Under the pieces are notes generated by a model, which ran no database searches, was not told the origin of the DNA, and saw only the letters and a list, made by a program, of their open reading frames with translations. From Letharia columbiana (lineage: Eukaryota > Ascomycota > Lecanoromycetes > Lecanorales > Parmeliaceae): 64,000 nt of DNA. The stretch lies in NCBI RefSeq assembly GCF_014066305.1, contig NW_023501102.1, positions 1-64,000 on the forward strand. Reading direction: 5' to 3'. The position numbers and the translations under genes were made by a program. This document shows, one piece after another, positions 26,401 to 37,820 of this stretch. Numbering within the stretch: position 1 is the first letter of the stretch; every line of letters begins with the position of its first letter.

Positions 26401-26999
26401 CCTTAACTCTAAAATCGATAATATTTATTTAATTAAGGATATTAAAAATTCTCTTATCTTTATTAATATTAATAAAGTATATTTTAATATTATTATCGAT
26501 AATAAAAAGAAGAAGTTAATTCTTATTAATATTCTTTATCTTTCTAAACTATCTCTAAATCTAATTTCTTAAAAATAATTAATATATAATAGTCTATTTA
26601 TAAAATTCGTTTTAAATAATATTAAAATTAATTATCGTAATATTATTACTTAGCTATAGAAAAATAATCTATATATCTTTTATATATAGAAATTAAAATT
26701 TATATTAATATTATTTAAAGCTAAATTAATATTTATATTAATACTTAAATAGTATAATATAAAATTCGCTATATTTTAAGTTACTTTAAAATATAAGAAG
26801 AAAACTAATTTAATAAATAAAGGTATTTCTATTCTCGCTAAGTTTAATATCTCTAACTCTAATTTTAACTTTAATAATATATCTCGTAAAATTAACGAAG
26901 AAACTCTTAATCTTTAATATATCTATATAGATTATTTAAGATATTAAAATATCTAAAAGCTTATCAAGTTATTTAAGAATATAAACCTTATTAAAAAAA

Positions 27000-27720
27000 T
27001 TATAAAAACGAAGTTTTATACTTTATATACTATTAAAAAGATAAAGAATATATTATATAAATCTTATATTTACTTCGAAGAAAAATTAAATAATTTAATT
27101 TATAGCGATATTTATAGCTTTATTACCTTACGCGGCTTCGATAAAAATAAATACTTTATTATCTTTCTAAATAACTATAATAAACGCTTTAAAATTAAGA
27201 TTATCGAATAAAAGAGCGATATCTTTATCGCTTTTAAGCGCTTTCAGCTTTATAACGAATATAGTAATTATATTATTAAACGTCTATAAAGCGATTATAA
27301 AGGCGAATATAAGAATTATAATTTCGATATCTATCGTATTAATTATAATATTACTTAAAAGTTAATTTAATTAAAAAACTTTAAATAAAATAAAATTATT
27401 AAATAACTCGATTAAATCTTTTTTAATATTATTAATATTATTATAAAGAATATTAATATTAATTAAAAGTTTTAGTTAAAGCTCGTAATAGCGATAAACT
27501 ATCTTCGTAATTATAGTCTTATTATAAACTATAAACTTACTTTATATAAGACTTATATTAAATATAAGTCTTATCTAATATATATTAGATATATTAAAAT
27601 TAAAGGCTTTATTATAATAAGAAGATTAGCTATTAAATAAAAGAAAGAATAATATCGCGTTTAAGAGGATATTTTTATAGACTATAATAGCGATTATATC
27701 TATTAGATACTACTATTAAA
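27000..27720 (+). pseudogene. Copia1 integrase core remnant
   Basis: The frame reads 'LIYSDIYGFITLRGFDKNKYF', an rve catalytic start in which the first Asp is kept (near 27104). Then comes 'FLNNYNKRFKIKIIE*KSDIF', and 'KRL*SDYKGEYKNY' near 27280, which corresponds to the 'LRSDNGGEY' block with the second Asp kept and Asn changed to Tyr. The third catalytic Glu block was not resolved. Integrase precedes RT, which fixes the element as Ty1/Copia, not Gypsy. Confidence 0.75.
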
Positions 27721-28379
27721 TAATAGTATTATATACTTATTAAAAGTTATATAAAATAAAAAAAAGAATAAACTCTTACTCGATTTAATATCTCTCTAAT
27801 CGCTAAATAATTTAGCTATAGAGAGGAATATATTTAGATCTATAACGCCTCTCTTAATTAAAAATTTTCTTTCTATAAATATAATAAATATAAATAAACT
27901 TATTTAATTATTTAGATTTATTTTAAGATCTTTAAAATTTATAATAACTTCTTTTAACTTCGATATTTCTATTATTATATCTTAATCTACCTCGATAATA
28001 TAAAATAATATATCTTTATATTCTAATTATTCTTACTTAATCTTATAAAATCTCTCTTTAAATCCTCTTATACTTTATATTATAATTACTTAAATTATAA
28101 ATATAAAGCTATATAAATCGAAGATCTATAAAGAGGTTATAATAAATAATTCTTTTTATAAATAATAAAAAGGCGGTATAACCGAAGAATTCATATCGCT
28201 AGAAGAGAATAATATCTAGACTTTTATTAATTTATCTTATAGATATATTATACTTTATAATAGATAAGTTTATACTTTAAAATATAAATCTAATAATAAA
28301 GTTACTCGCTATAAGACTCGCTAGATAATATATAATTTTAAATAACGCGAAGACTTAAATTATAATAAAACCTTTATCT

Positions 28380-28724
28380 TAATAATTAAATCTATATTCT
28401 ATAAAACTATCTTTATTTTAACCGCTATCGAAGATTAAGATTTAAAATAAATAAATATTAAAATTACTTTTCTCTATAAGTTTAAAGAGAAGATCTATAT
28501 AAAATAACTTATCGACTTTATCTCGAAAAAGTATTCTCGATAAATCTATAAACTTAATAAAATACTCTATAGTCTAAAGTAATTCTCGTATATATAATAT
28601 AATATCTTTATTAATTATATATAAGAAATTAATCTTATTTCTATTAATATTAATTATAATATATTTATTAATCTTAATATCGATATTATTATCGTCTTTT
28701 ATATAAATAATATTCTTATTATTA
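28380..28724 (+). pseudogene. Copia1 reverse transcriptase, N-terminal part
   Basis: 'TAIEDQDL...QINIKITFLY.FKEKIYIKQ' (about 28420-28510) fits the 'DVKTAFLNGxLxExVYMxQP' block and '.YKLNKILYSLK' (about 28545-28575) fits 'CKLNKALYGLKQ'. 'YINNILII' at 28701-28724 is the YVDD active site with both Asp changed to Asn. The frame is cut at TA 28723-28724 by a Tc1/mariner element and resumes at 31129 with 'PSRSNI', as expected for the segment after YVDDILI. Confidence 0.8.
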
Positions 28725-28849
28725 CGGAGGATAATATTAAAAGTTTTATATATACGCTAAATCTCTTAACATACTTAATATTTTAATAAATCTAACCTTT
28801 TTCTTAGATAGCTTTATTTTTCTAGTAACGATACTTTATATAGCTATGT

Positions 28850-30800
28850 ATATACTTATTTACTCGCTTTATAGAGTTATAAAGCCGTATATTACCTCTC
28901 TTATAGTCTTTCCTATACTCGTTACCGCCCTTAAAACGAATAACCTTTATAATATATCTCGATATTTACTCTATTTACTTCTAAATCCTCTTCTATATAA
29001 GCTCGTAATTCTAGTAATATAATTATCGTTTCTCGATATCTTTATAAGTTCTTAATATATCTTTTTAAGTAATTTAACGCTTTATTTATAGCTAATAAGA
29101 CTTAATTATATTAAGATTTAAAGAGTTATTATACTAGATTACATCTGTAAATCTGAAAAGTTTCTACTAAATTTCAAATTGCTGATCTTGCGAATAGGGC
29201 TGAAATTAAGAATTCCGTCGGTTTAGTAACTATCTTAAAAATCAGCCAAAATTCCGCCGGTTCAGTAACTATCTTAATCTTTTCCGCTAATTCTATTAGT
29301 TTAGTAGTAATACGCACGAAAAAAGAAAAGTTCTAATGGTCGACGTTGCGACGGTAGGTTCTATAATAATAAGTATCAACGTTAACTTAAATTTGATTAC
29401 GGAATTAGACGATTTAATAAAATTAATCGCGTGAGTGATGCTTTGATATAGCGCATAATAATATATATATTGATGATGATATATATTAATATCATATATA
29501 GAATAGTACTTAGAGTGTATTAGAGTGCATTGCGTAAAATTTTTAAGTTGCTAAAAATTTTTTGAAGTTGCTAAACTGGCAGAATTGGTGGAAAGGGTTA
29601 AATATAGATAAAGTCTGCTTAATAGGCTAAATCGTACTAAATCGTACTTATGGTCGGACCTACGGAAATCGTACGGAAAGGAACTTTTCGATTTGCAGAT
29701 ATATTCGAATAATATTTATTAATATATAAACTACTTTCTAATACTTTAATATATAGATTAGGGCTTTATCTTCTATAACTATTATATCAAATCGCTCTTA
29801 TTTACACTTCTAAGCGAATTTTAAAAATTTTAAAATAAGAATCTATATCTAGTAAGAAGGAGAAGTATAAGAAATATAAGCGTATATACCTTTTTCTAAT
29901 AGCGATATTAATTAATTCCCCTCTTCTTTCCCTTAATAATAACTTTTCTAATCTTAATAGTAAACTTCCACTCGAGTTTCTTATTAAAAAGATTTCGTAG
30001 ACCTATTCGTTATATATCGATCTTAAATTCCTAAGCTTCTTTAACCTTAGCTTTTAGAGTATTATTAATTTTAGCGAGATTCGCGACATATTCTTTCTTT
30101 TTAACTATAGTTTTCGCTTTTTAAATATAGTACGACTCCTTCTTATTATATAAGAAATAACCCTAGAATATAAACTCTATAGTATCTACGAAACGACGTT
30201 ATATAGTAGATTTAATAAAGATTTTATTAGGTTATCGCTATACACGCACTTTTCTCTATCGAGAATTTAAGATTATACTAGTTTTATTACTCTAAATTAC
30301 CTTCTTTTACTTTTTTATAATTTAGTCTTAATATCGTAAAGCGAATTAATATTAAGCTTTTATTATAACTTTTGTAAGAGAGGGTTTTTTAGTAGTCTTA
30401 TAGGGCCGGAAATTATTTCGTTTAAGTATATATAGAATTATTATTAATAAGAGTCCTTATTTAGTAGCTAATATAAATAAGGTTTTTTTATAATCATAGC
30501 GATCTCTTCGTATAGCGACTATAATAGTACTCTTAATCTCGGGAATAATAATTAGAGATTATTTAGATCTCGATATATTACTTATATATAATAGTAATAA
30601 TTTCTAAGACTTATTAGAATTAAATTCTCTATTACGAGCTTATTTCTATAAACGATTAATAGTAAAGCGAGAGATTTTAATAATAATAATAATAATTTTA
30701 GCTATAATATTAGCTTCGATTAAAGTAAGTATTTAAAGTCTAATATCGTTATTATAATTAATAGCTTAAGCTTTATCTATAAATATTTTAATATAGAGAA
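28850..30800 (-). pseudogene. Tc1/mariner transposase remnant
   Basis: The minus-strand frame has an N-terminal helix-turn-helix part: 'LTLIEANIIAKI' near 30730-30690, and 'EIKSTIIVAIRRDRYDYKKT' near 30560-30500 followed by 'ILKRNNFRP' near 30410. Then comes 'KTTKKPSLTKV' near 30390-30360, and 'KKVI*SNKTSIIL' near 30290, which is the WxDE block with the first catalytic Asp changed to Asn. A basic segment 'KKEYVANLAKINNTLKAK' near 30100-30050 follows. This order is typical of fungal Tc1/mariner transposases. The C-terminal third is interrupted at 29142-29701 by a MITE. The N-terminal 66-codon open stretch at 30766-30966 overlaps this region and is not a separate gene. Confidence 0.65.
29142..29701. 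mobile_element. CATCTG-TIR MITE, copy B1
   Basis: 560 bp, flanked by TA at 29140-29141 and 29702-29703. The left end CATCTGTAAATCTGAAAAG pairs with the right end (CTTTTCGATTTGCAGATA), giving an inverted repeat of about 20 bp. No coding capacity. Many CpA/TpG sites survive (for example GGTCGGACCTACGGAAATC), so it is little touched by RIP. Copies B2 (32148) and B3 (36196, reversed) share the body. The TA duplication suggests mobilisation by a Tc1/mariner or pogo transposase. Confidence 0.85.
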
Positions 30801-31128
30801 TATAGAGAGGATTACTTCTTATAGCTATATTAAGAACTTTATATATAATATAAAGTCTTAAGATTCTCCCTCTTTTCTCGTAGGCTAGTACGTTTAGTAT
30901 TAATATCGTAATTCGATAAATATACTCTTTATATATAATTGTAACGTCGCTATAACGCGTATACACTTCGTATATATATACTTTATATATATATATCTTA
31001 TATATATAGTATTGACGTCGCTATTAAGTAAAAAGTAGTAATATTAAGAATATTCAAAATATTTAAAATATTTATTAAGCATATCAAGAGATTTAGCGTA
31101 TATATAGAACTTTTAATATTACTCTCCG

Positions 31129-32080
31129 TAGCCCTTCTCGATCTAATATTTAATAAATTAAAAATATATTTAATATTAAATTTAAAATAAGTAATTTAAA
31201 TTTTTATAATTACTATTTAGATATAACTATAACTTATAATTATATTAATTAAATATTATATTTAAATTAATTAATTTATATTAAATAATTTCTTAAATAT
31301 TATAAAATATAAGAGTCTAAATTATAATTTACTTTTATAGAGATTAACGCGTAACTACTTCTCGTCGAAAATAGTTATATAATATTCGCTAAGTTATTAA
31401 AAACTTATTAATTAGCTATTAAATCTCTTATATACGCTATATTAGATATAAAACTTAATATTATATTCGCTATATCGATAATTTTATAATATTCTTTAAA
31501 TTCTATCGAAGTCTATTACGCGGCTATTAAGCGTATCTTTTAATATCTTAAAATAACTATTTACTAATATCTTATCTATAAAAGTTCGCTCTAAAATCTA
31601 ATTAATTATATTAATTTCGATTAAGCTAATAATTATAATATTTATAAATTAATTTTAAATTATATTTATAATTTAGAAAATAAGATAATTAACTAATCTT
31701 TTAAACGATAAGCTATTATTATATTATCTATTTATAAAATTAAATATATTAATTAGACTTAAATTATAAAGAAAGTTATTTAATTTTAAAAATTACTTAA
31801 TTAAATCCGCTCTAATAAATTACTTTAAATAATTATTATCTTTAATAATAATTAAGATATAATCGCTTTAATAAAGAATTCTTAATATTATAGCTATATT
31901 AAATTTCTTTTAATATTATTAAATATACGATTAAATTATTAATAATAATATAGATTTTAAATATATTTCTATTAATAAATAGATAGTTAATAAGCTTATT
32001 AAGGCTCTATATAAAGATAAATTTAAGCTCTTTCGAGAACTTATTAATCTAAAACCTCGCCTATAAGATAATTATTTTTT
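31129..32080 (+). pseudogene. Copia1 RT C-terminus and RNase H remnant
   Basis: Resumes the pol frame after the Tc1/mariner insert. 'SLIYTILDIKLNIIFAIS' at about 31420-31470 corresponds to 'SLLYLMxxTRPDIAYAVS', followed by 'EVYYAAIKRIFQYLK' near 31510-31550 ('HWxAxKRVLRYLK'). Further on, 'KYISINKQIVNKLIKALYKDKFKLF' at about 31950-32030 is the C-terminal tail 'TxxQxADxLTKxLxxxxF' of Copia RNase H. This block lies C-terminal to the RNase H active-site region. Confidence 0.75.
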
Positions 32081-32081
32081 A

Positions 32082-32146
32082 TATCTTAGCGATACGCTTA
32101 TTATTAAGAAAGAGTTAACTTTAATATCTTAAGAGGTAGATAAATT
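32082..32146. repeat. 65-bp direct repeat flanking MITE B2 (left)
   Basis: TATCTTAGCGATACGC onward, repeated at 32642-32706 with about three transitions. It is Copia1 coding sequence that occurs once in other elements' layout, so it was duplicated around the MITE. Confidence 0.85.
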
Positions 32147-32147
32147 C

Positions 32148-32638
32148 CATCTGCAAATCTGAAAGTTCCTGCAAAATTTGAAATTGCTGTCGCGCGTTTG
32201 TGAATTACAAATCTATTGATTGTAATCTGATTAGAATTTATCTAAATTCCGCCGATTTGTAACTATCTTAACCTTTTCCGCCAGTTCTACTAATTTGTAA
32301 TAATACGTTAAAAAGAAGTTCTAATAATCGACGTTATACGATGGTTTTCGATAATAGTTTAACGCCAACTTAAATTTAGCTACGAAATTAGACGATTTAA
32401 TAAATTATTGCGTAGATAATACTCTATATAGCGTATAATATCGCATTTAATATAATATATATTAATTCTATATTATAGAATGTACTTAGGTTATTGGTGC
32501 TTCGAAATTTTTAAAGTTATTAAAATTTTTAAGTTGCTAAACTGTGAATTGGCGAGGTTATATGTAAGTCTACTTATGCTAAATCGTGCTAAATTGTGTA
32601 TGGTCCCGGCGAAATCGTCAATTTTTTCATTTGTGATG
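32148..32638. mobile_element. CATCTG-TIR MITE, copy B2
   Basis: About 491 bp, starting CATCTGCAAATCTGAAAG and ending CATTTGTGATG. The body aligns with B1 (TTCCGCCGATTTGTAACTATCTTAA and ACTTAAATTTAGCTACGAAATTAGACG segments). It is not flanked by TA but sits between 65-bp duplicated Copia1 sequences. The 70-codon open frame that starts inside it and ends in the right flank is accidental. Confidence 0.82.
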
Positions 32639-32641
32639 TCG

Positions 32642-32706
32642 TATCTTAGCGATACGCTTATTATTAAGAAAGAGTTAACTATAATATCTTAAGAGATAAA
32701 TAAATT
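32642..32706. repeat. 65-bp direct repeat flanking MITE B2 (right)
   Basis: Second copy of 32082-32146; Copia1 sequence continues from 32707. Confidence 0.85.
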
Positions 32707-33318
32707 TTAGATAAATTAAGTCTTTCGATTTTATTACTTATATAAGAGCTTACTTCTAATTAATTTCTATACCTCGAGTAATTTATTAAAGCTATTCGTC
32801 GAGCCGCTATATTAAGCTTAATACTCTACGAACTTACTATTCTATACTAAAATAACTATTTCTTTAGCGCTACTAATACTATCGCTATTAAATCTTTAAA
32901 ACTCTTTTAGAATACTCTTATCTATACCTTATTCCATTAATATACCATATATAAGGCGCACATTACTATTATATCGCCAAGGACCAGATACCTAAAACGT
33001 GATATAGTCGTTTTTAGATTTCAACTTTTCACATTACCTACCCTATTATAAACGTTATAGACTTTTAACCTTTAATCGATCGATCTTTAATATACACTAA
33101 GTGAACTAAAAATAAAATTTTCAAAAAACCGCTTTTTAATAAAAAATGGAATTTTTATATAGGGTAAATAGAATTTTTTCTATTTACATACCCTCTTCAC
33201 CTTAATTACCCGGCGTTCGAATATAGTTATTTACTCGAATAGAGAGAGTAAAGGGGTGAGAGTATTTTTTTCGTTTTTTTACTTATTTAATTCGAGCTGT
33301 ATTTCGAGTATATAGAAG
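32707..33318 (+). mobile_element. Copia1 pol tail and 3' untranslated region
   Basis: The end of the pol frame ('FFSATNTIAIKSLKLF') is shared with Copia2 at about 40310-40370. From about 32930 the sequence keeps many CpA/TpG sites. AGGGTAAATAGA at 33161 and TCTATTTACATACCCT at 33179 form an imperfect hairpin. A purine tract (AGAGAGAGTAAAGGGGTGAG, 33241-33260) resembles a polypurine tract but lies about 57 bp before the LTR; the bases next to the LTR (ATATAGAAG) are only weakly purine-rich. Confidence 0.6.
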
Positions 33319-33457
33319 TGTCGAAATATATTACCTAACTGAATTGAAAGATTAGCCGAGGCGAGGAAGGTTTATCGAGGCTTAGCGACATATATATTCG
33401 TAATACTCTCTGTAGTTAGATCTAATCAACCAAGTATTTCATCTACTACTTTTAATA
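33319..33457 (+). repeat. Copia1 3' LTR
   Basis: 139 bp, matching the 5' LTR at 23916-24054, beginning TGTCGAAATATA and ending TTTTAATA. It is followed at once by the duplication AATAG. Confidence 0.9.
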
Positions 33458-33462
33458 AATAG
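33458..33462. repeat. 5-bp target-site duplication of Copia1 (right)
   Basis: AATAG, equal to 23911-23915. Confidence 0.85.
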
Positions 33463-33528
33463 TAGTTATAATATAATAATTATCGAATAAAACCTAAGCT
33501 TATAATCTATAAAAATATAAGATAATAC
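33463..33528 (-). mobile_element. Copia4 leader, primer-binding site and LTR end
   Basis: On the minus strand, the LTR end (33528-33508) is followed by GATTATAAGCTTAGG (33507 leftward), the family's primer-binding site, and then leader sequence that continues at 23910 once Copia1 is removed. The rest of this LTR resumes at 41158 after Copia2 copy 1. Confidence 0.6.
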
Positions 33529-33679
33529 TATTAAAATTCGAATTATATAACTCTTAGCGTTTTAATAATTACGTAATATAATTACGTAATACGCCTTAGT
33601 ATATTTATATCTAGTCGCTTTTTTCTTCTATAGAACTCTCTAATTAATATAACTAAGTATTCTATCTTATATTTTAATA
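33529..33679 (+). repeat. Copia2 copy 1, 5' LTR
   Basis: 151 bp, TATTAAAATTCG...TTTTAATA, equal in length to the 3' LTR at 41007-41157. The preceding AATAC and the AATAT after the 3' LTR are a plausible 5-bp duplication differing by one transition. Confidence 0.85.
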
Positions 33680-33696
33680 AATTATAAGCCTAAGCT
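33680..33696 (+). promoter_or_regulatory. Copia2 copy 1 primer-binding site
   Basis: AATTATAAGCCTAAGCT directly follows the LTR. The same site in copy 2 is GATTATAAGCTTAAGCTC at 41607. It fits half-tRNA (initiator Met) priming. Confidence 0.55.
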
Positions 33697-34900
33697 TTAT
33701 CTAATAACTATTTTAATTATTTTATAATTTATCTATTATCTACTATAGCTATAACTACTTCTAGCGTATTTATTATATTAATATTTATTAAATAATAATA
33801 ATTATAATCGCGAAGAATCTCTTTTATTAACTTTTATAATATAAATATTTTCTATTTTAAGATAATTATTTAAATTAGATAATATATATCGAATATACTT
33901 TTAATTAAAAAAATAGAGATAGCGAGTAAGAGGGGTTATATTAAAATTATTAATATATTAATATATTATATTAATAATTTAACGTATAAACTTTCTTATC
34001 GTTTTTTATATAAGATAATTTTAAGTAAATTAAAGTATATCGCACTTAATTATATAATATCGAAGTTATTATATACCGTAATAAAGTATTATACGCCTAT
34101 ACTTTTTTATTATATAATCGCTATAACTATTAAAATATTATTAATTTTCTTATATTAAGTAAAATACGCTAAAGATAAGAAACGATATATTCTTATTTTT
34201 ATATTTCGCTATATTAAAAATTAATAATAAGTAATTAAACTCTAATATCTTATTATATAATTTCTATAATAGAGATTAAAACTTAATCTAAGATAATAAT
34301 ATAACGCTAAAAAAAATAATCTATATCTCATATATCTAATATATTAATATATAAAGAGAAATTACTCTTTATCGCAGCGATCGAAGAGTAATTACTCTTT
34401 ATATTTATATAAATAAAGCGATCTCGCGAAAAAGCTTTAATTAGTTTTAATAAGTAAGCGAAGCGAAATTATAAATAATCTTATATTCGATTTTAATTAA
34501 TTTTTTTAATAGAAGAGTTAATTAATAAAAGATATTATATTATAAATATAATAGAGGATAATTAAGATAATCGCGATAATAATATAAGATATAAAATTTA
34601 ATTAAATCCCCCCTTAAATATAAAAAAAAACGATTTTTTATTAAATTATTATATATTTATATTATATTTCCCTTTAATACTTATAAATTAAAGTCTATCT
34701 TTTTAAAATATTATTAATTATATTATAAATTATAATATAAAATCTTTTTTTAAATAACGCTTTAAATTATATCGAGCTAATCTTAAAGCTTAGCGGGATT
34801 TTCTCTATATACTTTAAATAATTATAAATATTTTAAATATAAATAGTATTAATAATAAGTATACTTTAATTTCTCACGCTAATTCTATTATTATATCGAA
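33697..34900 (+). mobile_element. Copia2 copy 1 leader (includes the empty Helitron site)
   Basis: Untranslated leader, no gene seen. It contains the palindrome-rich stretch at about 34355-34405 (GAGTAATTACTC and neighbours). At 34577-34578 the sequence GCGATAATAATATAA is the empty site for the 42506-44658 insert of copy 2. Confidence 0.6.
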
Positions 34901-34929
34901 TTAATTTATTCTTAAATTATTATTAAAGC

Positions 34930-36195
34930 TAATTTTGAAATAAGCTTTTCGAGTTTAAAGTAAAGCTAGTTTTATTAATATTATTTATCTTATTTATTTT
35001 ATTAAGCCCTACTATATTATAGATCTTATTCTTAAATTTAAACTTTTATTAAAGCTTTTCTCTATTAAGCTTTAAAAATTAAATTAATTCTTTATAAATA
35101 ATATTATATCTAAATATATCGATATTAAGCTTTTAATTAATTTAAATTAACTTTATTAAATTTTTATATTTAAAAGCGCTTTTAATTATTATAAATAAAA
35201 GTAAAATATATAAAATTTCTTCGTGCTATTAGATCTTTAATACTATATTAAAATTAATATTATTTAATTAATCTCTTATCTAGCGATTATTATAAGAGTA
35301 ATAATTAAATAATAATCTATAAAAAATATTTTTAAAATTATTATTAATATAGATATTATAATATAAATTAAAGTATATTATAAACTCTATATTATAATAA
35401 AAACTCGCTATAAGAATAACTCGCGCGATTTTATTAAAAGTTATATTAACGCTATAGTCGTCTAAAAGAATTTAAAAGAATATAAACTCTATAAATTAGA
35501 TATTCTTAGTTCTACTATTTAGAGATTAAAGTCTCTTATTCTTATTATCTACGAAAATAAGTTATAAATCTATATTAATTAATTTATAAATCTATTATAA
35601 GAAGTTAATAGCTTACTTAAGAAATATTCTTTTATTATTAATAAGAATTAGAAGATTTATTATTTTTATAAAAATCTAGATAACTAGTATACTTAATATC
35701 GCGAGATTTATAATTAAAATTATAACTCTTATAATAAGAATAAATCTTTTAAATTTACGCTAATTTATATTAGAATATAATAATTTAATATTATCTCTAA
35801 TTCTATTCTCTTCGCTAAGTTCTTTAATATTTATATAATAGCTATCTATATTAAAATAGATATTTATATCTTTATTTCTATAACGCTTATATTAATTAAA
35901 TATCGTATTTAAAATAATATTAATTTTAATAACTCTTATATCTAGATATAAATCTATAAATATTATATTATTTATAATAAGAATTTTTATTTTATTAAAA
36001 AGTACCTCGAATAGCTAAAATATAAGTATACTCGCGAAGAATCTTAAATCTTTAGAAATAAAGATCGCGATAATTATAATAATTAAGATAAAAGAGATAA
36101 TTAAGAAGATAGTAATATTAATATCGAATTTAAACTTAAAAAGTCTAAAGAAGAGAAGAATTAATCTTTTATAATTATCTAATCTATAATAATAT
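34930..36195 (+). pseudogene. Copia2 copy 1 gag remnant
   Basis: The reading frame is degraded, but it aligns along its length with 44980-46240 of copy 2. Near 35655-35700 'YYFYKNLDN*YT*Y' has the spacing of a CCHC knuckle with Cys and His altered. It is interrupted at its 3' end by MITE B3. Confidence 0.5.
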
Positions 36196-36717
36196 CATCT
36201 GTAAATCTGAAAAGTTTCTTTCCGCATGATTTCCGCCGGGTCCGCACTATAAGCACGATTTAGCACGATTTAGTCTATTAAGTAAACTTTGCTTATATTT
36301 AACCCTTTCCGCCAGTTCTGCCAGTTTAATAACTTTAAAAAATTTCAGTAACTTTAAAAATTTTGCGTAATGCACTCTAAGTACTATTCTATATACGAAG
36401 TATATATAATATTAATATATATTATCATTAATATACGCATTATTATACGCTATACTAGAGTATTATTTACGCGACTAATTTTATTAAATCGTCTAATTCT
36501 GTAGCCAAATTTAAGTTAATATTAATACTCGTCGTCGTAGAATCTTATGTCGTGACGTCGATTATTAGAACTTTTTTTTATGCGTATTACTGCTAAACTG
36601 ATAGAACTAACAAAAAGATTAAGATAGTTACTAAACCGGCGGAATTTTGGCTTTTTGAGATAGTTGCTAAACCGGCATTTTTTTCCCTTTCCATCTTTTT
36701 TGCCTTTTCTTTCGATG
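36196..36717. mobile_element. CATCTG-TIR MITE, copy B3 (reversed)
   Basis: About 522 bp. It starts CATCTGTAAATCTGAAAAG; its body is the reverse complement of B1 (for example CACGATTTAGCACGATTTAG and CCGGCGGAATTTTGGC). The far end is altered, reading CTTTCGATG in place of the full inverted repeat. Many CpA/TpG sites survive. It lies in Copia2 gag-pol sequence. Confidence 0.78.
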
Positions 36718-37330
36718 ATACTATTTTATTACTTATATCGCTATCGCGCTTATCGCTAATTCTTAAATCTTAATTAATAAAATTTATAAATCTTTTAAGA
36801 TTAAATTCTTAAATAGAGCCTCTATTATTATACTTTCTATTATAATAATAATATTCTCTCTCTAACTTCGTAATTATATATATATTTAATATATTACTTA
36901 TAATTTCTTAATTTTTAAAATCTTCTCTAAATTCTAAGAATTTTATTTTATTAATAAATTTATTAATAATAGTTATATAACTTTTAGCTTTAATAATATT
37001 AATCTTAAATATAAGATAAAGAGTATTAAGCGTATTTAAATATTTAAAATTTTTTAATATATATTAGAATCTAATTTTAATCTTATTTTTAAGAGATAAT
37101 TAAAAAAGTAATAATACTCGCTTTCTTTTATTCTTAACGATCTTTTTATAGAAAAATAATAATTTTTCTTTAAACGTATTTAAAGTCGTTTTTATACGCT
37201 TAATATTTAAAAAGATACCCCTCTAATCTTAATTATTATTAATAAAGAAATTCTTACTTATAATAAATTCTCTATTAAATTTATAAAGCTCTTTAATTAA
37301 TAAAAGTTTTAAATTTATAAAAAGATTCTA
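36718..37330 (+). pseudogene. Copia2 copy 1 pol, protease to integrase N-terminus (degraded)
   Basis: Continues the Copia2 frame after MITE B3 and leads to the integrase core. No single motif is safe to name here. Confidence 0.4.
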
Positions 37331-37820
37331 TATATATAATATATCTATATAAATTATTTAGATACTTAAAATATTAAGAAGATAGCTAAAATATATATCG
37401 ATTTTTTTTTAAATCTTCTCTTAATAATATTTATAAGTTATATTCTATAGTTAATCTTAAGATAAAGCTCTATAAATACTATATTATCTTTAAAAAATAA
37501 AAGAATAACTTAATTTATATTAATCTTTAAAGATTATTTAACGTTTTTTATAATAACTATATATTTATAATTATCTTTCTAAATAATTTTACTTTATATT
37601 TCGATATTTATTTTTTATCGAATAAGTTTAGCGAGTTTATTCTTATTATATTTAAGCTTTTTCTTAATAATATAAAATATAATAATTATTATTATACTCG
37701 TCTTCGCTCTAATTATAATATAAAATATTAAAATTATAAAATAAAAGCCTTTTATCTATTTAGAAGAATTATTTAAAAAAATATTATATTAAAAAACTTT
37801 TAAATAAATAATAAGTTTAA
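37330..37820 (+). pseudogene. Copia2 copy 1 integrase remnant
   Basis: 'FDIYFLSNKFSEF' near 37600 and 'TRLRSNYNIKYQNYK' at 37696-37740 match the 'xLRSDNGGEYxxxx' block, the catalytic Asp changed to Asn. The order integrase, then RT marks Ty1/Copia. Confidence 0.7.

Larger units (their letters stand above)
28725..31128 (-). mobile_element. Tc1/mariner-type DNA transposon with nested MITE
   Basis: 2404 bp, or about 1.84 kb without the MITE at 29142-29701. Flanked by TA at 28723-28724 and 31129-31130. The terminal inverted repeats are about 58 bp: CGGAGGATAATATTAAAAG at the left matches CGGAGAGTAATATTAAAAG from the right end, and the match continues through ACGCTAAATCTCTT. Removal of the element restores the Copia1 RT frame. 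Mutation is moderate: TG and CA still occur, so the element is younger than Copia1. Confidence 0.85.

Noticed and set aside
30766..30966. 66-codon minus-strand open frame as a gene
   Set aside because: It lies at the N-terminal end of the Tc1/mariner transposase remnant and has no independent signals.
32480..32692. 70-codon plus-strand open frame as a gene
   Set aside because: Starts inside MITE B2 and ends in the duplicated Copia1 flank; a chance frame across a junction.
33319..33457. Solo LTR unrelated to 23916
   Set aside because: Equal 139-bp length, matching sequence and the shared AATAG duplication show that the two are the ends of one element.
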